32,070 nt of DNA. Origin: Thermoplasmata archaeon (GTDB lineage Archaea > Thermoplasmatota > Thermoplasmata > Thermoplasmatales > Thermoplasmataceae). The notes under the pieces were generated by a model. That model searched no databases. It was not told the origin of the DNA and saw only the letters and a program-made list of their open reading frames with translations. Positions within the stretch are counted from its first letter, which is position 1. Each line of letters opens with the position of its first letter. This document shows, one piece after another, positions 17,114 to 25,020 of the stretch. The stretch lies in NCBI GenBank assembly GCA_021821635.1, contig JAKACH010000013.1, forward strand, positions 1 through 32,070, given 5' to 3'. Both the position numbers and the translations under genes were made by a program.

Positions 17114-17696
17114 TACGCTGCTTAAAATCTGCGGCATTACAAGGGAAACTGATGGCATTTCCGCTTATGAAGCGGGTGCTGATCTCCTTGGTGTTGTCAG
17201 GGCGCCAGGTTCTCCAAGATATGCTTCGGATGAAACTATCAGGTCCCTTCATGCAAAAAGGATACCGCTTGCTGGAGTCTACACCCGACTGGAGGATATA
17301 GGGAACGAAGCAGAATACCTGGATTACATACAGCTGCACTTCAGGCACAATGCAGATATTATCCGGTTGGTTAAAGAAATGCACTCAGTCCGCATAATAT
17401 CCGTTGCGTTATCCACAGATCCCAATCTTCTGGATAAGTTATCAGAATACCAATCTGGCGGGGCAGACATATTCTTGGTTGAGTTTGCAAATGGCTTCAG
17501 CAGCGACGCTGAGAGAGCGAAATCCCTGCGCCAAGATTTCAGGCTTGGAGTGGCTGGCTATATTAAGCAAGGCGATCTTGCACTCATCAAGAAACTCGAC
17601 TTCTCAATGATAGATGTGAGCAGGTCTCTCGAAGCATCCCCGGGAATCAAGGATCCCGAAAAGATGAAGACATTTATTATGGAGGCCTTGAACTAG
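17097..17696 (+). CDS. trpF: Phosphoribosylanthranilate isomerase, divergent
   Basis: TrpF performs the Amadori isomerisation of phosphoribosylanthranilate. This 199-residue TIM barrel has KICGIT with the catalytic Cys12, GSPRY, IQLH and the C-terminal IDVSRSLEASPGIKDPEKM. Several active-site features differ from the family. The general-acid Asp of LLD is Glu129 in FLVEF, the following GGSG-x-FDW phosphate loop is not recognisable, and the SSGVE of the C-terminal motif is SRSLE. The gene position between trpD and trpE, and the absence of another candidate, support the assignment. The start is TTG at 17097 after GGAGG at 17090-17094; a TTG at 17106 is better spaced from it and is an alternative. 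It overlaps trpD by 17 bases and abuts trpE. Confidence 0.85.
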   Translation: MIGLHDTLLKICGITRETDGISAYEAGADLLGVVRAPGSPRYASDETIRSLHAKRIPLAGVYTRLEDIGNEAEYLDYIQLHFRHNADIIRLVKEMHSVRIISVALSTDPNLLDKLSEYQSGGADIFLVEFANGFSSDAERAKSLRQDFRLGVAGYIKQGDLALIKKLDFSMIDVSRSLEASPGIKDPEKMKTFIMEALN

Positions 17697-18863
17697 ATGC
17701 TTCTTGAGAATCTTGAAAGCACTGTTGAAAGTCACAGAAATGTGTTTTACTTCTGCAAATTCGATCGCAAGAACATGGTCGCAGGAAGCGAGACTCTCAT
17801 GCTTGGCGATCACAAGGCAATCGAGGAATTCACTGATCCGGAAAGATTCTTTGCAACCGTAAGAACAATCACGGAGCATAAAGGTGACAGTCTTCCTATA
17901 TTGATACCCTTTGATTTCCTAACAACAATTTATCCTGACGTACATGTCCACAGGTCGAGTCTTCCGCTCCTGCAGTCGTTTGAGCCAAGCCTGACCTTGC
18001 ATGGTAAGATGACAAGACCGTTAACTCCGCCATCAATGAAGGAGAGCATTCCTTTCAAAGAGAGGAGCATGGAGGATAAAATATCCAGTGCAATCAGGAG
18101 GATCAGAAACGGCGAACTGCTCCAGGTTGTACTGTCAATGAAATTCCCCATATCTGAGCTGGACCCGGTTGAATCGCTGAAACGATATGTTCTGAATGAC
18201 TCCTCTTTGTATGCATTCCTCTACAAGGCTGATGACCTGTTGATAGTTGGAAGCTCTCCTGAGAATCTTGTTACCAGGCAGGGAAGGGAACTTGAGATAT
18301 TCCCAATAGCAGGGACGAGAAGACGATCGCGAAATCCTTCTGAGGACGACAGGCTTGGTTCAGAGCTGCTGCAATCTGAGAAAGACAAGCTCGAGCACAG
18401 GATGCTTGTTGACCTGGCAAGAAATGATCTGGGGAAAGTATCAGAGGCAGGCAGCGTCCGAGTCACGGATTCCATGAATCTAAGGAAGTACTCTTCAGTG
18501 CAGCATCTTGTTAGCAGGGTGTGCTCATCGCTTCTCGCTGGCAAATCCGACCTGGACATTATATCATCTGTTTTTCCCGCCGGAACAGTATCAGGCGCTC
18601 CTAAGAAGAGGGCATTGCAGATAATAGGTGAGTACGAGGATTCTCCCCGTGGAGCATATTCGGGAGCCGCCGGCCTGATTGGAAAAGACACCCTCGATCT
18701 CGCGCTCCTGATAAGAAGCATATTCTCATATTCTGGAAAGAAGGAGACTCAGGCCGGGGCAGGTATAGTAAAGGATTCCGATCCTGGAAAAGAGGTGCAG
18801 GAGATGTATGACAAGTCTCTGACTGTTATGGGGGGTGCGGTCCATGCAAGTCCTGATAATTGA
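17697..18863 (+). CDS. trpE: Anthranilate synthase component I
   Basis: TrpE, with ammonia from TrpG, converts chorismate to anthranilate, the committed step of tryptophan synthesis. The protein is 388 residues, short compared with bacterial TrpE (about 450-520), mostly through a reduced N-terminal part. The catalytic region is clear: IRNGELLQVVLSMKF, VGSSPENLVTRQG, the IAGTRRRSRN loop, LVDLARNDLGKV, FPAGTVSGAPKKRALQII, and AYSGAAGLIG. A NLES/TVES region at residues 5-12 may correspond to the Trp feedback-binding LLES of the family; this is tentative. The ATG follows the trpF stop immediately. Its 3' end overlaps trpG, as usual for coupled synthase subunits. Confidence 0.95.
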   Translation: MLLENLESTVESHRNVFYFCKFDRKNMVAGSETLMLGDHKAIEEFTDPERFFATVRTITEHKGDSLPILIPFDFLTTIYPDVHVHRSSLPLLQSFEPSLTLHGKMTRPLTPPSMKESIPFKERSMEDKISSAIRRIRNGELLQVVLSMKFPISELDPVESLKRYVLNDSSLYAFLYKADDLLIVGSSPENLVTRQGRELEIFPIAGTRRRSRNPSEDDRLGSELLQSEKDKLEHRMLVDLARNDLGKVSEAGSVRVTDSMNLRKYSSVQHLVSRVCSSLLAGKSDLDIISSVFPAGTVSGAPKKRALQIIGEYEDSPRGAYSGAAGLIGKDTLDLALLIRSIFSYSGKKETQAGAGIVKDSDPGKEVQEMYDKSLTVMGGAVHASPDN

Positions 18864-19401
18864 CAACTACGACTCATTTGTATACAACATAAAGCAGGTT
18901 ATAGAGAAACTGGGCCACTCTGCGTCCCTTGTCGCGAACGACAGGATCACCGAAGCAGACCTAAGGGATGCTGATAGAGTGATAATATCTCCCGGCCCCG
19001 GTAATCCTTCATATGAAGGAGATCGCGGAGCTACAGACAAAATGATCCGCCTCGGTGAAAAGAAAGTACTTGGTATATGCTTTGGGCACCAGCTTCTTGG
19101 AATGATGCTCGGCTGCAATATCAGGGTTGCAGACAGGATAATGCATGGAGAGATCGACCGAATAAGGCATGCATCCTCCCCAATTTACAGAGGAGTACCG
19201 GAAACCTTTGAAGCTGTAAGATACCATTCACTCGTCATTGAAAAGAATGACAGGGTGATTGTTGATGCCACGTCTCTTTCTGATGGATCCATAATGGGCT
19301 TTCACACGCCGGACATGATGGTGTACGGCATACAGTTTCATCCTGAGAGTTTCTACACGAAATCTGGTGAGACAATACTCAGGAATTTTCTGGAGGCATG
19401 A
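18844..19401 (+). CDS. trpG: Anthranilate synthase component II (glutamine amidotransferase)
   Basis: TrpG releases ammonia from glutamine for TrpE. It is a class I amidotransferase of 185 residues with the full triad: Cys79 in LGICFGHQLLG, and His166 and Glu168 in GIQFHPESF. ISPGPGNPSYEGD (oxyanion strand) and VRYHSLVIE are also present. The frame opens at GTG 18835, but ATG 18844, starting MQVLIIDNYDSF, is the natural family start. It overlaps trpE by 20 bases in another frame and is separated from trpC by one base. Confidence 0.95.
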   Translation: MQVLIIDNYDSFVYNIKQVIEKLGHSASLVANDRITEADLRDADRVIISPGPGNPSYEGDRGATDKMIRLGEKKVLGICFGHQLLGMMLGCNIRVADRIMHGEIDRIRHASSPIYRGVPETFEAVRYHSLVIEKNDRVIVDATSLSDGSIMGFHTPDMMVYGIQFHPESFYTKSGETILRNFLEA

Positions 19402-19402
19402 A

Positions 19403-20128
19403 ATGTCGATAGTTCAGAGCATTTACAGTGAAAACGCTGAAAGGGTTCCCATAATCGAGAACAGGAGGGTCAGGGACACAATAAGCCTGCGCAAATCAAT
19501 TGCTGAAAAGCGCAGTTCAGGCATTACACCAGTGATCGGTGAATTCAAGCGGTCATCTCCCTCCGGTTTTCATTTACCAGAGGGAATAGGACTGGCTCCT
19601 TATTTCCGGAAGCTGGCGGAACTGAAGGTGGCAGGAATCAGCGTGCTGACTGAACCAAAGCACTTCCTTGGATCTTATTCGGATATCATGGAAGCACATT
19701 CAATCGGTTTGCCGATCCTGGCCAAGGATTTCATTTCAAACGTCCAGATGATAAGAAGCGCCTACAATTCCGGAGCAGATGCCATCCTTCTTATCCTTGA
19801 CTTTTTGTCAAAGGATGAGTTGAACAATCTATTGGATTTTGCGAACAAGCTGGAAATGGAATCGCTTGTCGAGTTTCATGACCCCAGGTTCCTGGTTAAT
19901 TATGAGCCATGCGATTCCTGTATGCTCGGATATAACAGAAGGAACCTGAACACGATGATGATTGAAGACAATACCATGGAGATAATCGACCTGATTCATG
20001 GCATTCCTGGCCCTAAAATACTTGAGAGTGGCCTGAAATATGGTTCTATTGATCGAAATCTTGAAAGAGAATTCGACGGTTTTCTGATAGGAACATCGCT
20101 GCTTGAAGGACAGGAGGCAAAAAGATGA
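19403..20128 (+). CDS. trpC: Indole-3-glycerol phosphate synthase
   Basis: TrpC closes the indole ring, forming indole-3-glycerol phosphate for TrpA. It is a TIM barrel of 241 residues. Catalytic and binding elements seen are VIGEFKRSSPSG (catalytic Lys), ISVLTEPKHFLGS, ILAKDFI (Lys), SLVEFHD (Glu), LGYNRRNL (Asn), LESGLK (Glu-Ser) and GFLIGTSLL. The start is ATG 19403: a clear GGAGG at 19392-19396 is spaced 6 bases before it, and the frame upstream overlaps trpG and encodes unlikely sequence. It overlaps aroF by 4 bases (ATGA). Confidence 0.95.
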   Translation: MSIVQSIYSENAERVPIIENRRVRDTISLRKSIAEKRSSGITPVIGEFKRSSPSGFHLPEGIGLAPYFRKLAELKVAGISVLTEPKHFLGSYSDIMEAHSIGLPILAKDFISNVQMIRSAYNSGADAILLILDFLSKDELNNLLDFANKLEMESLVEFHDPRFLVNYEPCDSCMLGYNRRNLNTMMIEDNTMEIIDLIHGIPGPKILESGLKYGSIDRNLEREFDGFLIGTSLLEGQEAKR

Positions 20129-20910
20129 GATTTTCCTTTGACCTCACCGATGATCTGCTTTTTGAGGAAGGAAAGTTTCTCATGATCGGGGGTCCATGTG
20201 CAGTGGAGGATGCAGAACAGACAATCAGTACTGCAAAATACCTCAAGAAGCTCGGGATACCTGTGCTGCGGGGAGGAGCATTCAAGCCCCGCACCAGTCC
20301 AGACTCCTTCCAGGGGCTTGGCTTGAATGGGCTGGAAATACTCAGGCAGGCAAAGGAGGAGACAGGGATGGCAATTGTTACCGAGCTCATGGATACTGCG
20401 GACTTGAAGGAGCTCATGAGCGTGAGCGACATAATACAGATAGGATCAAGGAACTGCCAGAATTTCCCGATGCTCCGAAAGGTCGGAAAAGCCGGAAAGC
20501 CTGTTCTACTGAAGAGGGGATTCGGTAACACGATCGATGAATTTCTGAATGCCGCGAAATACATAACGCGTGAAGGTAATAACAAGGTCATACTCGTCGA
20601 GAGGGGAATCAGGACATTTGAAACATCGACAAGGTTCACGTTAGAGATTTCTGCAGTCCCCGTGATCCAGGAGCGGGTTGATCTTCCTGTCATAGTTGAT
20701 CCAAGCCACCCTGCCGGCATAGCAAGATATGTCGCCCCTCTCTCCAGGGCTTCAGTTGCAGTGGGGGCGGATGGTCTGATGATAGAGGTGCACCCGGATC
20801 CGCCAAGGGCAAAAAGCGATAGCCAGCAGCAGCTTGACTTCAACCAGTTCAAATCGCTGAAGGATGAAATAGACAGGCTCCTACCGGTATGCAATCGCAT
20901 TTATCTCTGA
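20125..20910 (+). CDS. aroF: DAHP synthase, type I beta
   Basis: 3-Deoxy-D-arabino-heptulosonate 7-phosphate synthase condenses PEP and erythrose 4-phosphate, the first step to chorismate. The 261-residue protein is the bare barrel of the I-beta class, the length of the Pyrococcus enzyme, with no fused ACT or chorismate mutase domain, so feedback control must be absent or external. Motifs are MIGGPCAVED, LRGGAFKPRTSPDSFQGLG, IGSRNCQNFPML, LLKRGF, LVERGIRTFETSTRFTLE, IVDPSHPAG and LMIEVHPDP. It ends the trp operon and ties supply of chorismate precursor to tryptophan synthesis. Confidence 0.93.
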   Translation: MRFSFDLTDDLLFEEGKFLMIGGPCAVEDAEQTISTAKYLKKLGIPVLRGGAFKPRTSPDSFQGLGLNGLEILRQAKEETGMAIVTELMDTADLKELMSVSDIIQIGSRNCQNFPMLRKVGKAGKPVLLKRGFGNTIDEFLNAAKYITREGNNKVILVERGIRTFETSTRFTLEISAVPVIQERVDLPVIVDPSHPAGIARYVAPLSRASVAVGADGLMIEVHPDPPRAKSDSQQQLDFNQFKSLKDEIDRLLPVCNRIYL

Positions 20911-20949
20911 TGATGCAAGGAAAAGAACTGCATCTCCTGACAACGCCAA

Positions 20950-20958
20950 AATATTAAT
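20950..20958 (+). promoter_or_regulatory. TATA box of pyruvate kinase gene
   Basis: The aatattaat is centred about 26 bases before the ATG at 20980, so a separate, probably leaderless, transcript begins after the trp operon. It overlaps ATTAAT-C-ATTAAT, two copies of a self-complementary hexamer. Confidence 0.5.
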
Positions 20959-20979
20959 CATTAATGAAAATAACCAGCC

Positions 20980-22653
20980 ATGTCGCGAACTCGAATACTT
21001 TCAACGCTCGGCCCAGCATCTGATAATAAGCAGACGCTATTGGAAATGGCGAGGAATGGACTGTCCGGTGTGAGGATAAATACTGCCCACGCCGATTTTT
21101 CTTACATATCAAAAGTAAAGGATCTGGTTGATTACGTAAATTCAAACCTGAAAACCTTTCTCTCCATCCAGGTGGATCTCAAGGGCCCGGAGCTGAGGGT
21201 CGGGGATCTCTCACAGCCTGTCGAGATAAAGGAAGGCAGCATATATGCGCTTTCGGAGAAAGGCATACCTGTGAATAGAACTTCATTCTTTAAATCTCTG
21301 AAGAAGGGTGACTCGCTTGTCATACAGGACGGCAAATATCAGTTCACAGTGGTGGATGCGTCCGAAACCGCGGTGAAAGTGAAAGCGGTGAATTCGGGGC
21401 AGATAAAGTCAAGGGCCAGGATCAACGTTCCTGGCGTAAAGATAGAAATGGGAACGCTGACAGAAAGAGATCTGAAATTCATAGATGCCGGAACGAAGAG
21501 CGACGTTGATTTCTATGCCTTATCATTCGTGCAGTCCAGGGAGGACATGTGGAAACTGGAGGACAGCATCAGGGCCGCAGGCGGCTTTGGAAAGACAGTT
21601 TCAAAGATAGAGACAAAGAGTGGATACGCAGATATTGCCGCAATAGCACACAGTTCAGACATGGTCATGGTTGCAAGAGGTGATCTTGGCGTAGAACTGC
21701 CGATCAGTGAAGTGGCGGTTGCGCAGAAGAGAATAATATGTGAAACCCACCGGGAAGGAATCCCGGCGATTGTTGCCACCCAGATGCTTGAATCAATGGT
21801 CCAGAATGATGTGCCGACAAGAGCAGAGGTTTCAGACGTGACCAACGCAATTTTCGACAACTGCGATGTCGTGATGACCTCTGAGGAGACAGCTATAGGA
21901 AAATATCCTGCCATGGCGGTATCCTACTTGAGGGAAATATCCGAATATGCCGAGAAGGCGGTGAAGAATCTCCCGGAACCAGATCAGTTCCTCGGCAACC
22001 AGATAGCCTATTCAGTGTGCAAAGCCGCAAAGGTCATGGCAGACAAGATTTCCGCAAGACACATCGTTGTATTCACAAAGAGCGGTAGTACAGCAAGAAT
22101 GATGGCTTCACTGCGGCCAGATGCTGAGATAGTGGCTGTCGTGACTTCGGAATCCCTGGCGAGAAAACTCTTCATGGTGAGGGGTGTCCGGGTGGCACTG
22201 TTGCCCATGGAACTCGAAAAGAGCATAGGTGTGATTGAGGCTTTCAAGCATATAGAACCTATGGGGATTTTTGAGGCCGGAGAGGATGTTGTAGTAGCCT
22301 CTGGAGCGCCATATTTCCTCTTCGGTGGAACAAATGATGTCCGGGTTGTTACAATCGGCGAATTTATAGCAAGGGGATATCCGGAGGGTGAGAGCGTCAA
22401 GGGGAGATGCAAGTTCGAAGCTGCAGGTAAGGGTGAGATTCTGTTTTCGGATGACATTCCTGAAAGCCTGGGCGCAGGAACAAAAGTCATAGTAACTACG
22501 AAATTCCTGACCGCATCGAGAAGAGCAATCCTCAAGGATCAGGGCATATCGTCTGTCATTCTGACACAGGTTGCAAGGGCTCCCAGAAAGAACGAGATGC
22601 TTTCTGTGAACTGCCTGACTGGCGTGATCACTTCGCTTGAATCAGCGAAGTAG
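20980..22653 (+). CDS. pyk: Pyruvate kinase with C-terminal extension
   Basis: Pyruvate kinase makes ATP and pyruvate from PEP. At 557 residues it is longer than most archaeal forms (about 450-480). The core is normal: TLGPAS, GVRINTAHAD, QVDLKGPELRVG, the substrate-side SKIETKSGY, VMVARGDLGVELP, PAIVATQMLESMV, PTRAEVSDVTNAIFD and a C-domain with FTKSGSTARMM. About 95 extra residues follow GYPEGESVKG. Their pattern (GEILFSDDIP, KVIVTTKFL, CLTGVITSLE) recalls the PEP-utiliser mobile domain fused to some bacterial pyruvate kinases, but the TSH catalytic histidine motif of that domain is absent. The gene ends inside the convergent aldehyde dehydrogenase gene by 12 bases. Confidence 0.95.
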   Translation: MSRTRILSTLGPASDNKQTLLEMARNGLSGVRINTAHADFSYISKVKDLVDYVNSNLKTFLSIQVDLKGPELRVGDLSQPVEIKEGSIYALSEKGIPVNRTSFFKSLKKGDSLVIQDGKYQFTVVDASETAVKVKAVNSGQIKSRARINVPGVKIEMGTLTERDLKFIDAGTKSDVDFYALSFVQSREDMWKLEDSIRAAGGFGKTVSKIETKSGYADIAAIAHSSDMVMVARGDLGVELPISEVAVAQKRIICETHREGIPAIVATQMLESMVQNDVPTRAEVSDVTNAIFDNCDVVMTSEETAIGKYPAMAVSYLREISEYAEKAVKNLPEPDQFLGNQIAYSVCKAAKVMADKISARHIVVFTKSGSTARMMASLRPDAEIVAVVTSESLARKLFMVRGVRVALLPMELEKSIGVIEAFKHIEPMGIFEAGEDVVVASGAPYFLFGGTNDVRVVTIGEFIARGYPEGESVKGRCKFEAAGKGEILFSDDIPESLGAGTKVIVTTKFLTASRRAILKDQGISSVILTQVARAPRKNEMLSVNCLTGVITSLESAK

Positions 22654-24117
22654 ATCATCTCGAACCGTGTTTATGGAAAGCGGCTTCCCCGAATAATCCA
22701 TGTAAACGTTCTTTACCTTCAGGTACTCTTCAATTCCATACTTGCTGCCTTCTCCGCTCTGGCCCGTCAACCTGAATCCAGTGTGATATCCCTGCGACGA
22801 TTCTGGACCCGGCATGTTGATATATACCTCCCCGAACCTGACGCGCTCTGCCGCCTTCATTGCAGTTGTGAAATCCTTCGTGAAGAGGTAGGAAGCAAGC
22901 CCATATCTTGAGTCATTTGCAAGTTCGAACGCAGTATCAAGATCCCCGATCTTCATAACTCCTGTGACAGGTCCGAATACTTCCTCCTGGAAGAGGGATG
23001 CTTTCTGGTCCTTCTCTTCCAGCACAGTTGGCAGGTAGAAATAACCGGATGCCAACTTACCGGAAAGTTTTGGCCTGCTTCCGCCAGCAAGAACTCTGGA
23101 TCCGCCATCTTTAGCAGTCTCAACGACTTTTTCCATGCTCTTCAGAGCTGATGCATTTATCAGTGGGCCCATATCGGCTGTCTCTGGGTCTCCCACTCTT
23201 ATGGAAGATGTCGCTGAAGCAAATTTCTGAACGAAGCTGTCATATATGTCAGCATGAACATATACGCGCTCAGCAGCTATGCATGACTGCCCGGAATTCC
23301 AGAACTTTGCCCATAGAAGCGTCTTTAGTGCATCCTTTATATCTGCATCCTTCCAGACAATGAAAGGCGCCTTCCCTCCCAGTTCAAGTATAAGCTTGGC
23401 CATATTGGCACTGGCTTTTTCCATTATCCGCTGTCCAGTCTCGGTGGATCCTGTCATTGTAACAACGGAGACCTTCTTGTGCGCCACCATATAGTCGCCG
23501 ATTTCCGATCCCTTTCCGGTTATGAAATTCAGGACACCCTTTGGTATACCTGCCTCAACAAATTTCCTCGTGATCCATTCGGCTGAATGTGGAGTGTCTG
23601 AACTTGGCTTGAGAACAACTGTATTACCTGTCAGCAAAGCAGGAGCAAGTTTCCTCGCAACCATTGCAGCTGGAAAATTCCATGGGGTCAGGGCCAGTAC
23701 AACTCCCCGTGGAACCTTGTACTGGAAGATCTTCCTGTCGAAACTCTCGCCTTCTGCGACGTCTCCAGTGAGCTTCCTTTCAAAACCTGCATAATAGGTC
23801 ATCTGATCAAGGACGCCGTCGACCTCTCCCACTGCTTCAATGCGACGTTTGCCGTTCTCTGCAACCAGGATATCCTCGAGCTCTTTTCTCTTTGCCGTTA
23901 TCAGATCTGCTGCCTTGAGTATGATCCTTGAACGCTCTTTTGAGCCCAGCTCATACCATGGCCAGAATGCAGACTCTGCAGCATCATAGGCGTTATCGAC
24001 TTCCTTACGATCCGCAGACGGAACCTTTTCAAGAACTTCCCCGGTGGAGGGATTCATTTTTTCTGTATAATTGCCACTTTCAGGGTCTTTCCAGTCTCCA
24101 TCTATTAACAGTTTCAT
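22642..24117 (-). CDS. NAD(P)-dependent aldehyde dehydrogenase, likely glyceraldehyde dehydrogenase
   Basis: This is an ALDH-superfamily enzyme of 491 residues. Cofactor-binding TPWNFPAAM and VVLKPSSDTPHSAEW, the TMTGSTETGQRI loop, catalytic Glu in LELGGKAPF and catalytic Cys in NSGQSCIAAERV are all seen, as are EEVFGPV and the C-terminal SGEGSKYGIEEYLKVK. Thermoplasma and Picrophilus use a related ALDH to oxidise glyceraldehyde to glycerate in the non-phosphorylative Entner-Doudoroff pathway, and the pyruvate kinase neighbour fits that route. Lactaldehyde or succinate semialdehyde dehydrogenase remain possible. A TATA-like atataaaaa (minus strand) lies about 36 bases upstream. Its 3' end overlaps pyk tail to tail. 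Confidence 0.88.
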   Translation of the reverse strand: MKLLIDGDWKDPESGNYTEKMNPSTGEVLEKVPSADRKEVDNAYDAAESAFWPWYELGSKERSRIILKAADLITAKRKELEDILVAENGKRRIEAVGEVDGVLDQMTYYAGFERKLTGDVAEGESFDRKIFQYKVPRGVVLALTPWNFPAAMVARKLAPALLTGNTVVLKPSSDTPHSAEWITRKFVEAGIPKGVLNFITGKGSEIGDYMVAHKKVSVVTMTGSTETGQRIMEKASANMAKLILELGGKAPFIVWKDADIKDALKTLLWAKFWNSGQSCIAAERVYVHADIYDSFVQKFASATSSIRVGDPETADMGPLINASALKSMEKVVETAKDGGSRVLAGGSRPKLSGKLASGYFYLPTVLEEKDQKASLFQEEVFGPVTGVMKIGDLDTAFELANDSRYGLASYLFTKDFTTAMKAAERVRFGEVYINMPGPESSQGYHTGFRLTGQSGEGSKYGIEEYLKVKNVYMDYSGKPLSINTVRDDLLR

Positions 24118-24186
24118 GATTTTACTATTGCTTCATAGATTAAGGCTTTTTATATCTGCGGGATCGAGAAAAAGATTGGCCGGGAT

Positions 24187-24726
24187 CTAAAGAAGACCCT
24201 TCAGTTTCTCATACTGTTCCGGCGTGATCTCACCGCGGACCAGTCGCATCTTGAGCTCATTCAATGGATCCTGAGACCCAGAGGCCTGCGGCTGTGATCT
24301 TTGTGAAATCTTAGCCTGCAGAAGCTGTACGCCCCGCATTGTGTGATCCCTGATCTTTTTCCAGAATGTCCAGTCTTCATTGACGCCCATCCCCGTAATG
24401 ATGATGTGATCCTCTATTAACCCCTGCTTTAGCTCAACTGAAGAGATCTGCTCATATCTGAACTGCCTCTCCTCAAAGGACATGAGACCCTTCGATACCA
24501 GCATGAGGCGCTGGTTCGTAATCACCATCCATGGGTGGCCGGCCTGCGTTCCGGAAGCACCTCCCCCATATGCGCGCACATTCATTCCCTGAGCATGTGT
24601 TCCTGCTATGCTCCGGAGAGAAAATTCTATAGTCTCTCCAGGGGAAAGTATCTTCCTTATTCTCTCAACATATTTCTCAGGCAGTTCCGTAAACTTGGAT
24701 GGTGGCTCGTTTTCTCCCTCGACCAT
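24187..24726 (-). CDS. PH-like domain protein with C-terminal SHOCT domain
   Basis: This 179-residue protein has three parts. Residues 10-40 are a helical lead-in. Residues about 65-125 look like a bacterial PH-like (YokE/bPH) domain, marked by WMVITNQRLMLVSKG and then FRYEQISSVELKQG. Residues 153-179 are a SHOCT (short C-terminal) helical domain of the DPLNELKMRLVRGEITPEQYEKLKGLL type (17 of its residues: LKMRLVRGEITPEQYEK). The pairing is common in proteins that oligomerise at membranes or surfaces, but the precise role is unknown. A Gly-rich loop at about 54-60 interrupts the first strands. Transcription begins near a TATA-like aaaattaaat (minus strand) about 30 bases upstream. Confidence 0.8.
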   Translation of the reverse strand: MVEGENEPPSKFTELPEKYVERIRKILSPGETIEFSLRSIAGTHAQGMNVRAYGGGASGTQAGHPWMVITNQRLMLVSKGLMSFEERQFRYEQISSVELKQGLIEDHIIITGMGVNEDWTFWKKIRDHTMRGVQLLQAKISQRSQPQASGSQDPLNELKMRLVRGEITPEQYEKLKGLL

Positions 24727-24778
24727 ATATGGTGCAATCTCGCTGAATATTTAATTTTATCTTTCAAGCCATAAATAT

Positions 24779-24850
24779 ATGGGTAAGCTCCCTGAACAGG
24801 CTGAAAATATCATAGCTGGTGAAACCTCACGGCTTGATACTTTCAAATAA
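24779..24850 (+). CDS. Possible 23-codon micro-ORF
   Basis: An ATG 24-28 bases after a TATA-like ttaatttta opens 23 codons ending TAA. The peptide starts MGKLPEQAENIIAGE and reads like the amphipathic start of a larger protein, so it could be a real leaderless micro-gene, a gene remnant or chance. The same AT-rich box also serves the divergent PH-SHOCT gene. Between 24851 and 24963 I see no further gene. Confidence 0.2.
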   Translation: MGKLPEQAENIIAGETSRLDTFK

Positions 24851-24964
24851 AGACATGATTGACATACAATGCATCCTTAAACAAAAACTACAAATCTAGC
24901 GTAAAACACAAAGATATCGCCTTTGACCTGAAATCCATGCAAAAGTTGCCATTCTCTTCCTACG

Positions 24965-24977
24965 ATATATATAAATA
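24965..24977 (+). promoter_or_regulatory. TATA box of the FKBP-trmJ operon
   Basis: The strong atatatataaata lies about 44-56 bases before ATG 25021. It predicts a short 5' leader of roughly 20 bases, or about 10 if the GTG at 25012 is used. Confidence 0.5.
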
Positions 24978-25020
24978 GAATCTTGACCTTCCTCAGAAGC
25001 ATTAATTTACGGTGCTTTCG

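Noticed and set aside
20046-20900. 284-codon frame on the minus strand opposite DAHP synthase
   Set aside because: Serine- and leucine-rich shadow of a clearly conserved gene; no motif or promoter of its own.
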